NCBI GenBank assembly: GCA_000980495.1 | Contig: LARN01000031.1 | Span: 1 to 29,340 of the forward strand | Length of the DNA: 29,340 nt | From: Acinetobacter sp. N54.MGS-139 | GTDB lineage: Bacteria; Pseudomonadota; Gammaproteobacteria; Burkholderiales; Burkholderiaceae_F | Reading direction: 5' to 3' | Shown: piece by piece, positions 1 through 6,639 of the stretch | Numbering within the stretch: position 1 is the first letter of the stretch | Layout: every line of letters starts with the position of its first letter | Program-made: the position numbers and the translations under genes | Notes under the pieces: generated by a model | What the model was told of the DNA's origin: nothing | The model's input: only the letters and a program-made list of their open reading frames with translations | Database searches by the model: none

Positions 1-1454
1 CCTTCACGGTCAACGTCACGGTCGGTCCGAAGGTAACCGTCAACGTCAAGAGTTCGCTGGCCGGATTGGAAAGCAAACTTCCGCCCCCGATGGAAAAGCC
101 TGCTTCCCTTTCTGCTCCGCTTGATCTCAATATCGTCACCGACAGCAAGACTACGGATCTCAGAATCATGATCGACGGATTCCTGAGCTCCGAATTCATT
201 CTGCAGAATGACGAAATCAAGCGTGCCGCCATCGGCAACCGCAGTCTGCCGACCCTGCCGGCGCACGGCTATGCCATCTCCGTGAAAGCACCGCTAGTTT
301 CGGCCAAGGCCTGGCAGAACGTATTTGACCACCTAAAGGTCGATACCAAGCCGTCGGGCACCGTGGTTCTTCCCGACATTGCTTTTGTTAAGGTCAATGT
401 CGACGAGCTGCTAATCGATAACTTCAATCAAACGAACCTCTCGCTTTTGGCCCGTCCTTCCGGCAACTCTCTGCTGGTCACAATGAACAGCAATGAGATG
501 AATGCCAACCTTGAATGGAAGAAAGGCCAAAACGGCAAAGAACCGGAACTCATTGCGCATATCTCTAAGCTCTTCATCCCGAGCTCAGCCAGAGACGCTG
601 CTGAGAAATCCAAACCGGTACAAATTCAGGGCGGCTGGCCTGCGATCAACGCGGTCATCGATGATTTGACCTACGGCAATATGCGTTTAGGCAAACTGGA
701 ACTGGTTGCGCGCAACACGCCTTCTGCAAAAGGCCAACTCTGGAAGATTACAAAGCTGAACTTATCAAACAGTGCAGCACAGCTGCACTCTTCGGGCAGC
801 TGGCTTAAAGGCTTTGACGGCGGCAACGAAACCAATCTGCTGATCAATACCAACATCAACAATCTCGGCGGTCTGCTGAACCGCCTCGACATGAAAAACT
901 TGGTCAGATCCGGCAACGGTTCGATCAAAGGCAATCTGTCTTGGGTCGGCACCCCGCTCGGCTTTAACACCCAAAGCTTCGACGGAGAACTGGATATCAA
1001 CTTAAGAAGAGGCGAAATCCTCAAGATTCAGCCGGGCCCTGCTGCCAAGCTACTTTCTCTGCTCACGCTGCAGTCTTTGACGCGCTATCTGACCCTGGAC
1101 TTCAGAGACTTTTACTCCGCCGGCTTTAACTTCTCCACGATCCGCGGCAAGGCGGTTCTGGACGACGGCCTGATGAACATTAAGGATCTGACGATGATCG
1201 GCGGAAGCGCCACCGTTGTTATCAACGGCAACGTAAATACGCAGAAAGAAACGGAAGACCTGCACCTGCTGGTTCTGCCGGACATCAATGCTGCCGGCGC
1301 CTCCGTTGCCCTGGCGGTTGCCAATCCGATCGTCGGTATCGGCAGCTTCCTGGCTCAATTGATTTTCAAGGATCCTTTAAGTAAGCTCTTTTCCTTTGAA
1401 TACCAAGTGACCGGCACCTGGTCGGATCCGGTCGTCACCAAGATTAAGCATTAA
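1..1454 (+). CDS. yhdP: YhdP family (AsmA-like) protein, C-terminal part, 5' truncated by window edge
   Basis: The reading frame is open from the left edge (first full codon at base 3), so the true start lies outside the window. The TTG at 66 is only the first start-like codon and is not chosen. About 483 residues are visible. The segment SSLAGLESKLPPPMEKP and the closing part (glycine/asparagine-rich beta-strand repeats, then VANPIVGIGSFLAQLIFKDP and YQVTGTWSDPVV) are typical of the C-terminus of YhdP/DUF3971-AsmA2 proteins. These are large inner-membrane-anchored periplasmic proteins implicated in phospholipid transport to the outer membrane. The next gene starts 5 bases after the stop, suggesting co-transcription with the amidase and tldD. 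The family call is firm from the C-terminal motifs and gene order; the role is known from E. coli and is not shown here. Confidence 0.88.
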   Translation, partial: FTVNVTVGPKVTVNVKSSLAGLESKLPPPMEKPASLSAPLDLNIVTDSKTTDLRIMIDGFLSSEFILQNDEIKRAAIGNRSLPTLPAHGYAISVKAPLVSAKAWQNVFDHLKVDTKPSGTVVLPDIAFVKVNVDELLIDNFNQTNLSLLARPSGNSLLVTMNSNEMNANLEWKKGQNGKEPELIAHISKLFIPSSARDAAEKSKPVQIQGGWPAINAVIDDLTYGNMRLGKLELVARNTPSAKGQLWKITKLNLSNSAAQLHSSGSWLKGFDGGNETNLLINTNINNLGGLLNRLDMKNLVRSGNGSIKGNLSWVGTPLGFNTQSFDGELDINLRRGEILKIQPGPAAKLLSLLTLQSLTRYLTLDFRDFYSAGFNFSTIRGKAVLDDGLMNIKDLTMIGGSATVVINGNVNTQKETEDLHLLVLPDINAAGASVALAVANPIVGIGSFLAQLIFKDPLSKLFSFEYQVTGTWSDPVVTKIKH

Positions 1455-1459
1455 GAATC

Positions 1460-2284
1460 ATGTTACGCATAGCCACCTGCCAGATGACATCCGGTCCGGA
1501 TATCGGAGCCAACGTCCAGATTGCAGAATCCCTCATCCGCAAAGCTGCTCGGGAGGGCGCTAACCTCGCGCTGCTGCCTGAAATGTTTACGATCATGAGC
1601 AACGATCCCAAGGATGTACTTCGTCTTGCAGAGCAGTACCAGGACGGTCCTGTGCAAAGGATTATGTCCGGACTTGCCAAATCTTTAGGCATTTGGATTG
1701 CTGCCGGCACCATGCCTCTTAAAACCGACGATCCGCACCGGGTGACCAACACCATGCTGGTCTACGATGCATTCGGTCAGGAAGCTGCGCGCTATGACAA
1801 GATTCATCTTTTTTCTTATGAAGGACAGCAGGAACGCTACGACGAGTCGGAGCTTTATGTCGGAGGGCATAAGACCGTCTCTTTCAACCTCCCATTAGAA
1901 AACGGCTTAGATATCCACATCGGTCTGGCCGTTTGCTACGACCTGCGGTTCCCGCAGCTGTTCCGCCGTCAGAGCGGCATCGACTGCTTCCTGCTCCCGG
2001 CTGCCTTTACCACGAACACCGGAAAGGCCCATTGGGAAGTCTTGCTGCGCGCTCGAGCTATCGAAAACCTAAGCTACGTAGTTTCCGCCGCACAAGCCGG
2101 ACGCTCTTCCTGCGGCCGTGCTTTCTGGGGGCACTCCTGCGCCGTCGATCCCTGGGGCACCGTGATCAGCAAACTCAACGGACATGAAACGGGCGTTTGC
2201 TTCGCAGACGTAGACCCGGCCTTCCTTCGTCAAGTCAGAGCTCTTTTACCGGCCCTGAACAATCGCGTTGAATATGACAAATAA
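1460..2284 (+). CDS. Nit-family carbon-nitrogen hydrolase (deaminated glutathione amidase-like)
   Basis: 274 residues, a usual length for the Nit1/NitFhit-type branch of the nitrilase superfamily. The catalytic triad is visible: Glu41 in LLPEMF, Lys114 in YDKIHLF and Cys159 in AVCYDLRFPQLFR. The YDKIHLF and CYDLRFP forms are those of deaminated-glutathione amidases, which hydrolyse the amide of deaminated glutathione formed by transaminase side reactions. The protein is cytoplasmic, with no signal peptide. It starts 5 bases after yhdP, and its last 11 bases overlap the ATG-initiated tldD frame, so the three genes probably form one transcript. Substrate assignment is by family resemblance only; another omega-amidase-like substrate is possible. 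Confidence 0.9.
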   Translation: MLRIATCQMTSGPDIGANVQIAESLIRKAAREGANLALLPEMFTIMSNDPKDVLRLAEQYQDGPVQRIMSGLAKSLGIWIAAGTMPLKTDDPHRVTNTMLVYDAFGQEAARYDKIHLFSYEGQQERYDESELYVGGHKTVSFNLPLENGLDIHIGLAVCYDLRFPQLFRRQSGIDCFLLPAAFTTNTGKAHWEVLLRARAIENLSYVVSAAQAGRSSCGRAFWGHSCAVDPWGTVISKLNGHETGVCFADVDPAFLRQVRALLPALNNRVEYDK

Positions 2285-3719
2285 CAATACTTCTGTCGCC
2301 ATCGAAACTCTGCTGTACCGCAACGGTCTTTCTGAAAAAGACATTGCAGATGCTTTTGCGCTTTTCAGCGGCTACGACATCGACTACGCCGATTTCTATT
2401 TCCAGCGCTCGGTCTCCGAAGGCTATGTGCTTGAAGAAAGCATCGTTAAAACCGGTCATTACAACACTGACATGGGCGTCGGCGTTCGTGCCGTCTGCGG
2501 CGAGAAATCCGCGCTGGCCTACTCGGAAGAAATTTCCCGCGAGTCTTTGTTTGAGGCGGTCAGAACCGTCCGCGCCATTGCGCAGGCCACGGACAACCAA
2601 GTCACGGTAAACGTTACGCCTAAAGACGGACCGAAAGTTCTTTATCGCACTGTCGATCCGATTGAGGCGGCAGATACGGACGCCAAAATCAAACTGCTTA
2701 GATCTCTGGACGCACATGCCCGCAGCCGTTCTCCTCTGATCACGCAGGTGACGACTTCGGTGGGCGCTTCGCATGACACGATTTTGATCGCGAAGATGGA
2801 CGGCACTTTAATCGGCGATATTCGACCGCTGGTTCGCGTGAACCTCGGCGTTATCGCTGAAAAAGACGGCAAGAAAGAACAAGGACAGGCAGGCGGCGGG
2901 GGCCGATTCGCCTTAGATCTCTATAACGAAGAAGTCATTGAACAATATGCGCGAGAAGCGGTCGACGCTGCCGTACGCAACTTAGATGCCCGTCCGGCGC
3001 CGGCCGGAAGTATTCCCGTCGTACTGGGCAACGGCTGGCCCGGTGTATTGATTCATGAAGCTGTCGGACACGGGTTGGAAGCCGACTTCATCCGCAAAGG
3101 CACAAGCGTTTTCACAGATAAGGTCGGGCAGCGGGTGGCTTCTCCGATTGTGACAGTTGTCGACGACGGCACGATCGCCGGTCGCCGCGGCTCACTCACG
3201 ATTGACGATGAAGGCAATGAAACGCACTGCACAACGCTGATCGACGAGGGTATTCTGCGCGGCTTTATGCACGATGAGACCAGTGCGCGCCTCATGAAGC
3301 AAAAGACCACCGGCAACGGACGCCGAGAAAGTTTTGCCTATCTGCCGATGCCGCGAATGACCAATACTTATCTACTCCAAGGCGAATCCGATCCACAGGA
3401 AATTATTTCTTCCGTGGACTACGGCATTTATGCATCCAACTTCGGAGGCGGTCAGGTCGACATCACGAACGGCAACTTTGTTTTCAGCATGAGCGAAGCC
3501 TGGCTGATCGAAAACGGCAAATTAACGGACCCGATCAAAGGTGCCACTCTGACCGGCAACGGCGCAGACGCCCTCACGAAGATCGTCATGGTCGGAAATG
3601 ACCTTGAATTAGACCGAGGCTGCGGCACCTGCGGCAAGAACGGCCAGCACGTTCCGACCGGCGTCGGCATGCCGACGCTCCGCATTGACGGACTCACCGT
3701 CGGCGGTACGGCGAACTAA
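2274..3719 (+). CDS. tldD: TldD, metalloprotease subunit of the TldD/TldE (PmbA) complex
   Basis: 481 residues from the ATG at 2274, the same as E. coli TldD. A TTG two codons earlier (2268) is in frame but less likely. The zinc protease motif HExxxH is present as HEAVGH (residues 261-266), inside GVLIHEAVGHGLEADF. The C-terminal CGTCGKNGQHVPTGVGMP block, which carries the third metal-ligand region, is also present. TldD with TldE degrades unfolded peptides and matures some ribosomally made peptides such as microcin B17; it is cytoplasmic. The start overlaps the end of the amidase gene by 11 bases. The partner gene tldE is not in this window. No start-proximal Shine-Dalgarno stands out, consistent with translational coupling. 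Confidence 0.95.
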   Translation: MTNNNTSVAIETLLYRNGLSEKDIADAFALFSGYDIDYADFYFQRSVSEGYVLEESIVKTGHYNTDMGVGVRAVCGEKSALAYSEEISRESLFEAVRTVRAIAQATDNQVTVNVTPKDGPKVLYRTVDPIEAADTDAKIKLLRSLDAHARSRSPLITQVTTSVGASHDTILIAKMDGTLIGDIRPLVRVNLGVIAEKDGKKEQGQAGGGGRFALDLYNEEVIEQYAREAVDAAVRNLDARPAPAGSIPVVLGNGWPGVLIHEAVGHGLEADFIRKGTSVFTDKVGQRVASPIVTVVDDGTIAGRRGSLTIDDEGNETHCTTLIDEGILRGFMHDETSARLMKQKTTGNGRRESFAYLPMPRMTNTYLLQGESDPQEIISSVDYGIYASNFGGGQVDITNGNFVFSMSEAWLIENGKLTDPIKGATLTGNGADALTKIVMVGNDLELDRGCGTCGKNGQHVPTGVGMPTLRIDGLTVGGTAN

Positions 3720-3770
3720 GCCGGCACCCGTCTCGCCGATTTCGGCGATTCTTCGCAGAAAACGAGGAAA

Positions 3771-3803
3771 TTCTGACTTCGGAAGCGCAAACCGAAGTCA
3801 GAA
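3771..3803 (+). terminator. Strong hairpin downstream of tldD (possible terminator)
   Basis: Perfect 12-bp inverted repeat, TTCTGACTTCGG (3771-3782) against CCGAAGTCAGAA (3792-3803), with a 9-base loop. A smaller inverted repeat, TCGCCGA/TCGGCGA, lies just before it at 3733-3748. There is no uninterrupted T-run right after the stem (only GGTTTTGTC 8-10 bases on), so it may be a weak terminator, an mRNA-stabilising stem or a protein site. Its position 50 bases after the tldD stop favours a 3'-end role. Confidence 0.5.
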
Positions 3804-3887
3804 GATATGCTGGTTTTGTCCTCTTTTGCTCGCGATTTCTAAAGCGCAGAATGAGGAGAAAAACTCAACCTCAAGACTTCTGCTGCT

Positions 3888-4454
3888 ATGAACAAATTAT
3901 TCGTCGGCCTTTGTGCCTCAGTCTGCCTCTTATCTCTAGCAACGGACGCTCAGGCAGTCCGCCTCGGCGGTAGAACCACCATTCGTCCGCACCGATCCTA
4001 TACACCGCCTCCGCGAACTTATCGGCCTGCGCCTGTAAATCCTGCGATTCGAGGCTTCAATGCTCGTCAAAACGCCGCGCCTGCCGGCTCAAGTGTTCCG
4101 ATGCCTATTTTCATTCCGCCGATTATTGCAGGACACAACACGACACAGGTTACGAATGATATGTACCTCATCAAAACCGGCATGCGGAAACAAGACGACA
4201 AGCTGCAGTTCTGGACGCTTCAAAACCACAGTTACACGCCGGATTCGAAATCTGCAAAGGTTCAATTTAGTATGGACTGCCTGGCAAGAGTTTATTCCCC
4301 GATTGCCCTTGTCACCTATCCCGAGTTAGACGGCAAGGGCAAACAGATTAAATCCACAACCTTTGATCCGAAGTTCAGACCGATTAGAGAAAAGAGCGCA
4401 ATGGATCGTTTGCACGGCCTTTTGTGTCCTAAACCTGCTCCCCAGCAGCCATAA
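3888..4454 (+). CDS. Small exported protein, possibly surface-adhesin E-like, function unknown
   Basis: 188 residues. The N-terminus is a clear Sec signal peptide: MNKL, a hydrophobic stretch, then a TDAQA cleavage site near residue 23. A Pro/Arg-rich low-complexity linker follows (roughly residues 30-65, with PPPRTYRPAP), then a short globular domain. That domain contains two cysteines, in FSMDCLARVYS and in the C-terminal LHGLLCPKP, which could form a disulfide. The spacing DC...Y...G...PI...S.MDRLH.LLC resembles the adhesin-E/CNP1-like domain of other beta- and gammaproteobacterial envelope proteins, but I could not test this. It stands alone between a hairpin (3771-3803) and a terminator (4485-4514). 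The AGGAG at 3853-3857 is too far from the ATG to be its ribosome site, so the start is moderately sure; the signal peptide fits it well. Confidence 0.75.
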   Translation: MNKLFVGLCASVCLLSLATDAQAVRLGGRTTIRPHRSYTPPPRTYRPAPVNPAIRGFNARQNAAPAGSSVPMPIFIPPIIAGHNTTQVTNDMYLIKTGMRKQDDKLQFWTLQNHSYTPDSKSAKVQFSMDCLARVYSPIALVTYPELDGKGKQIKSTTFDPKFRPIREKSAMDRLHGLLCPKPAPQQP

Positions 4455-4484
4455 CATCTGATCAATCCAGCATTCACCATTTTC

Positions 4485-4514
4485 GGCGGTTCATCTATGA
4501 GCCGCTTTCTTTTC
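4485..4514 (+). terminator. Intrinsic terminator of the exported-protein gene
   Basis: Stem GCGGTTCAT (4486-4494) / ATGAGCCGC (4497-4505), with one G-T wobble and a very tight loop, followed by TTTCTTTTCC. It lies 31 bases after the stop at 4454. Confidence 0.75.
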
Positions 4515-4586
4515 CTATCCAGGCTTTCTTACAACCGACTGAGTCTCGACCACTCAATGAAGCCGTAAATTAATCATTGATAGTCC

Positions 4587-4611
4587 GTTAATTCTTTCTT
4601 GCAGAATTAGC
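4587..4611. other. 9-bp hairpin in the gap before the acyltransferase gene
   Basis: GTTAATTCT (4587-4595) can pair with AGAATTAGC (4603-4611), with one wobble and a 7-base loop. It lies in the 263-base spacer between the terminator at 4485-4514 and the next gene, which is AT-richer than its surroundings and presumably holds the promoter of the acyltransferase/CdsA-like pair. No convincing -35/-10 pair could be chosen. Role unknown. Confidence 0.3.
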
Positions 4612-4717
4612 GTAAGAGATCGTCTAAAGAAAGGCTGCACTGGCAGGAAAATTTCACCCCCGATGTTTTTCTCGTTAAAACAGACATTTCTTGGAATTTG
4701 TACGTCGCAATTGAAAA

Positions 4718-5434
4718 TTGAATCGTTCCGTCGCCCCCATGCTCGTCAAATCCGGGATCAACATGCAGGTTGGCATTGGAGGCATAATTAACAAATTAGG
4801 AATTGAAAAACGAAAGAACGTGAAACACGCATTTAAGTTCATGACACCGATGGTGTGGCTGACTCGTTTATTGGTCGGCGCATATCCTCAGTGGATCGGG
4901 TGTAAGCCCGAAAAAATTCAAAGAATTTATTTTGCCAATCACTCGAGCCACCTCGACACCATTGTGATTTGGTCCGCTCTTCCTCGCGCTTTACGACCGC
5001 TTACTCGACCGGTTGCCGCTCGAGACTACTGGCAGAGCGGAATTCGCCGCAGAATTGCCGTCGATGAATTAAACGTCGTCCTTGTCGACCGACGCCGGAC
5101 AGAAAACTCCGATCCCTTGGATCCGATGCGTCAGGCTCTGCGCGAAGGCTCCTCGCTCATCATCTTCCCGGAAGGCACACGTTCTCCGCAGCCATTGCCC
5201 GGACCTTTTAAGAGCGGCATTTGGCGCTTGATGAGAGAGTTCCCCGAGGTCGAACTCATCCCCGTTTATCTGGAAAACCTGCACCGCTCAATGCCGAAAG
5301 GTGCCCTCCTGCCCGTTCCGACCATGTGCTCCGTAAGATTCGGCGCACCTCTTCCGCACTCTGTCGATGACTCTAAAGAAGAGTTCTTAGAGAGGGCCAG
5401 AACGGCCGTCATCAGTTTAGCCAGGGAGCTCTAA
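4718..5434 (+). CDS. PlsC-like 1-acylglycerol-3-phosphate acyltransferase family protein
   Basis: The acyltransferase box I motif HX4D is present in NHSSHLD and box III is FPEGTR; ELIPVYLEN fits box IV. A hydrophobic segment just before box I (FMTPMVWLTRLLVGAYP) would attach it to the inner membrane. The family transfers an acyl chain from acyl-ACP or acyl-CoA to a lysophospholipid acceptor. The start is uncertain. The longest frame opens with TTG at 4718 without a ribosome site; in-frame ATGs at 4739, 4763 (GGGA eight bases upstream) and 4841 are alternatives, and the conserved domain begins only near 4835. The CdsA-like gene follows 1 base after the stop, so the two are co-translated. Pairing an acyltransferase with a CDP-diglyceride-synthase homologue points to phospholipid synthesis or remodelling. 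Confidence 0.88.
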   Translation: MNRSVAPMLVKSGINMQVGIGGIINKLGIEKRKNVKHAFKFMTPMVWLTRLLVGAYPQWIGCKPEKIQRIYFANHSSHLDTIVIWSALPRALRPLTRPVAARDYWQSGIRRRIAVDELNVVLVDRRRTENSDPLDPMRQALREGSSLIIFPEGTRSPQPLPGPFKSGIWRLMREFPEVELIPVYLENLHRSMPKGALLPVPTMCSVRFGAPLPHSVDDSKEEFLERARTAVISLAREL

Positions 5435-5435
5435 T

Positions 5436-6389
5436 ATGCGTTTAGGATTTTCCACTCAAGAAGCCTACTTCACGATTCTGGGCGTTCTTATTGTTCTCTC
5501 AGCCATCGGCACAATCATCGGCAACTGGCTGGTTTCTCGTGCTCAAGGCAACGAAGCTCGACTCAACAATCTTCGCGTTGTTAACTCTCGCGTTCGTGCC
5601 TCCTGGCCTCTGCTCATTGTTTTTGCGATTGCTTTCTGTCTCGGCGAAGCCGCGCTGCTGCTTTTCTTTGCTTTTGCGTCTTTCTTTGCACTGCGGGAAT
5701 TCATTGCGCTGACTCCGACCCGGCGCCATGACCACGTCATTTTGATCATTGCGTTTTATATCGCGATTCCCGTTCAGTACATCCTTCTGGGATATGAAGA
5801 GATCGGACTCTTCTCTCTGTTCATCCCTGTCTACCTGTTCCTGACTCTGCCGGTCGTTATGGCCTTGGCCAAAGATACCGACCGCTTCTTGGACCGAGTT
5901 GCTAAGGTTCAGTGGGGCATCATGCTGGCGATTTTCTGCGTCAGCCATGCACCCGCGATCGCTACCTTGAATCTCACGAGATTTAATTCCAGCGGTTTGC
6001 TTCTGATGCTTTACTTCCTGCTGGTGCTGTATTTCGCGGACCTTTTCCAGATCATGGCTTCTGCCATTTGGGGTGGCAAACCGACTTGGAGTAATCAGTA
6101 CAAAACATACAAAGGCATCATCATCGGAAGTATCGGAGCTTTGATCATGGGTTCTGCACTTTTCTGGATGACACCGTTCCGTGCTTGGCAGGCTCCTCTT
6201 ATGTCTCTGCTGATCATCGTTTCCGGAACGCTGGGCGCACTGGTCATGTCCTCGGTTAAGCGCTCACTCGGCGCCGTTCGTTTGGACACCAGCATGATGC
6301 TGACACGCGGAGCATTAGACAGAATGGAAATGCTGTTCTTCTCAGCGCCTGTTTTCTACCACTCAACAATCTTCCTTTTCATGAAATAA
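5436..6389 (+). CDS. CdsA-like (YnbB-type) phosphatidate cytidylyltransferase homologue with degraded signature
   Basis: 317 residues with about eight predicted membrane segments; GGGAG precedes the ATG. The overall plan and the C-terminal end (SSVKRSLG..., GALDRMEMLFFSAPVFYH) match the CDP-diacylglycerol synthase family, which makes CDP-diacylglycerol from phosphatidate and CTP in the inner membrane. The family signature normally reads KRxxGxKD, a short gap, GHGG, then DRxD. Here SVKR is kept, but the following Lys-Asp is replaced (GAVRLD), the HGG is replaced by TRGA, and the final Asp is Glu (DRME). The upstream block usually read as SPNKTWEG is also altered (SNQYKTYKG). It may be an active divergent enzyme, one with another substrate, or a non-catalytic partner of the acyltransferase. 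A canonical cdsA is presumably elsewhere in the genome. Confidence 0.8.
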   Translation: MRLGFSTQEAYFTILGVLIVLSAIGTIIGNWLVSRAQGNEARLNNLRVVNSRVRASWPLLIVFAIAFCLGEAALLLFFAFASFFALREFIALTPTRRHDHVILIIAFYIAIPVQYILLGYEEIGLFSLFIPVYLFLTLPVVMALAKDTDRFLDRVAKVQWGIMLAIFCVSHAPAIATLNLTRFNSSGLLLMLYFLLVLYFADLFQIMASAIWGGKPTWSNQYKTYKGIIIGSIGALIMGSALFWMTPFRAWQAPLMSLLIIVSGTLGALVMSSVKRSLGAVRLDTSMMLTRGALDRMEMLFFSAPVFYHSTIFLFMK

Positions 6390-6402
6390 ATTCTGAAAAA
6401 AG

Positions 6403-6418
6403 TTTCGTTAGAACGAAA
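6403..6418. promoter_or_regulatory. Inverted repeat TTTCGTT-AG-AACGAAA upstream of the aroG leader
   Basis: A perfect 7+7 bp inverted repeat with a 2-base centre, 14 bases after the CdsA-like stop and about 50 bases before the leader peptide start. The centre is too short for a good RNA hairpin and there is no following T-run, so a protein operator is more likely than a terminator. It does not match the E. coli TyrR box (TGTAAA-N6-TTTACA). Confidence 0.35.
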
Positions 6419-6467
6419 AAAATACGTTAAATTATTCTTCGTACCTTTTTACAAGCAAGTATCCAAG

Positions 6468-6548
6468 ATGTTCGCTTCTAAGTTTTACTTTTACGGCTTT
6501 TACTTTCCGTCCGCGGCGGAAGGTAGGGCTGTGACGGCTCGCATCTAA
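6468..6548 (+). CDS. Phe/Tyr-rich leader peptide of the aroG attenuator
   Basis: A 26-codon frame starting ATG at 6468 and ending TAA at 6546-6548. It encodes MFASK, then FYFYGFYF, then PSAAEGRAVTARI. Seven of the eight codons at 6483-6506 specify phenylalanine or tyrosine (Phe 6483, Tyr 6486, Phe 6489, Tyr 6492, Gly 6495, Phe 6498, Tyr 6501, Phe 6504), with another Phe at codon 2. A short aromatic-rich frame followed by a terminator and then the first enzyme of aromatic amino-acid synthesis is the hallmark of ribosome-mediated attenuation, as in trpL and pheL. Inference: a shortage of charged tRNA-Phe or tRNA-Tyr would stall the ribosome here and allow read-through into aroG. The ribosome site is weak (AAGCAAG). 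Confidence 0.85.
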   Translation: MFASKFYFYGFYFPSAAEGRAVTARI

Positions 6549-6600
6549 GATCACACAACACTACTTAACCGCCGCTCCTTCGGGACACGGCGGTTTTTTA
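6505..6600 (+). promoter_or_regulatory. Four-segment transcription attenuator controlling aroG
   Basis: Mutually exclusive pairings can be read directly. Segment 1, TTCCG (6505-6509), overlaps the last control codons and pairs with CGGAA (6517-6521). Segment 2, GCGGCGG (6513-6519), is perfectly complementary to segment 3, CCGCCGC (6569-6575). Segment 3, as AACCGCCG (6567-6574), also pairs with segment 4, CGGCGGTT (6588-6595), forming the terminator. A small inner hairpin, TGTGA (6530-6534)/TCACA (6551-6555), would bring segments 2 and 3 together. Thus 1:2 plus 3:4 stops transcription and 2:3 prevents the stop. This is inferred from complementarity; no folding energies were computed. Confidence 0.78.
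6567..6600 (+). terminator. Attenuator terminator before aroG
   Basis: Perfect 8-bp GC-rich stem AACCGCCG (6567-6574)/CGGCGGTT (6588-6595), loop of 13 bases, followed by a T-run ending at 6599. It lies 19 bases after the leader peptide stop and 40 bases before the aroG ATG. Confidence 0.9.
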
Positions 6601-6639
6601 TAGCCTCAATCCCGACGGGCGCCATAACGGAGAAACAAA

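Noticed and set aside
6403..6418. Intrinsic terminator of the CdsA-like gene
   Set aside because: The inverted repeat has only a 2-base centre and is followed by A-rich, not T-rich, sequence on the + strand.
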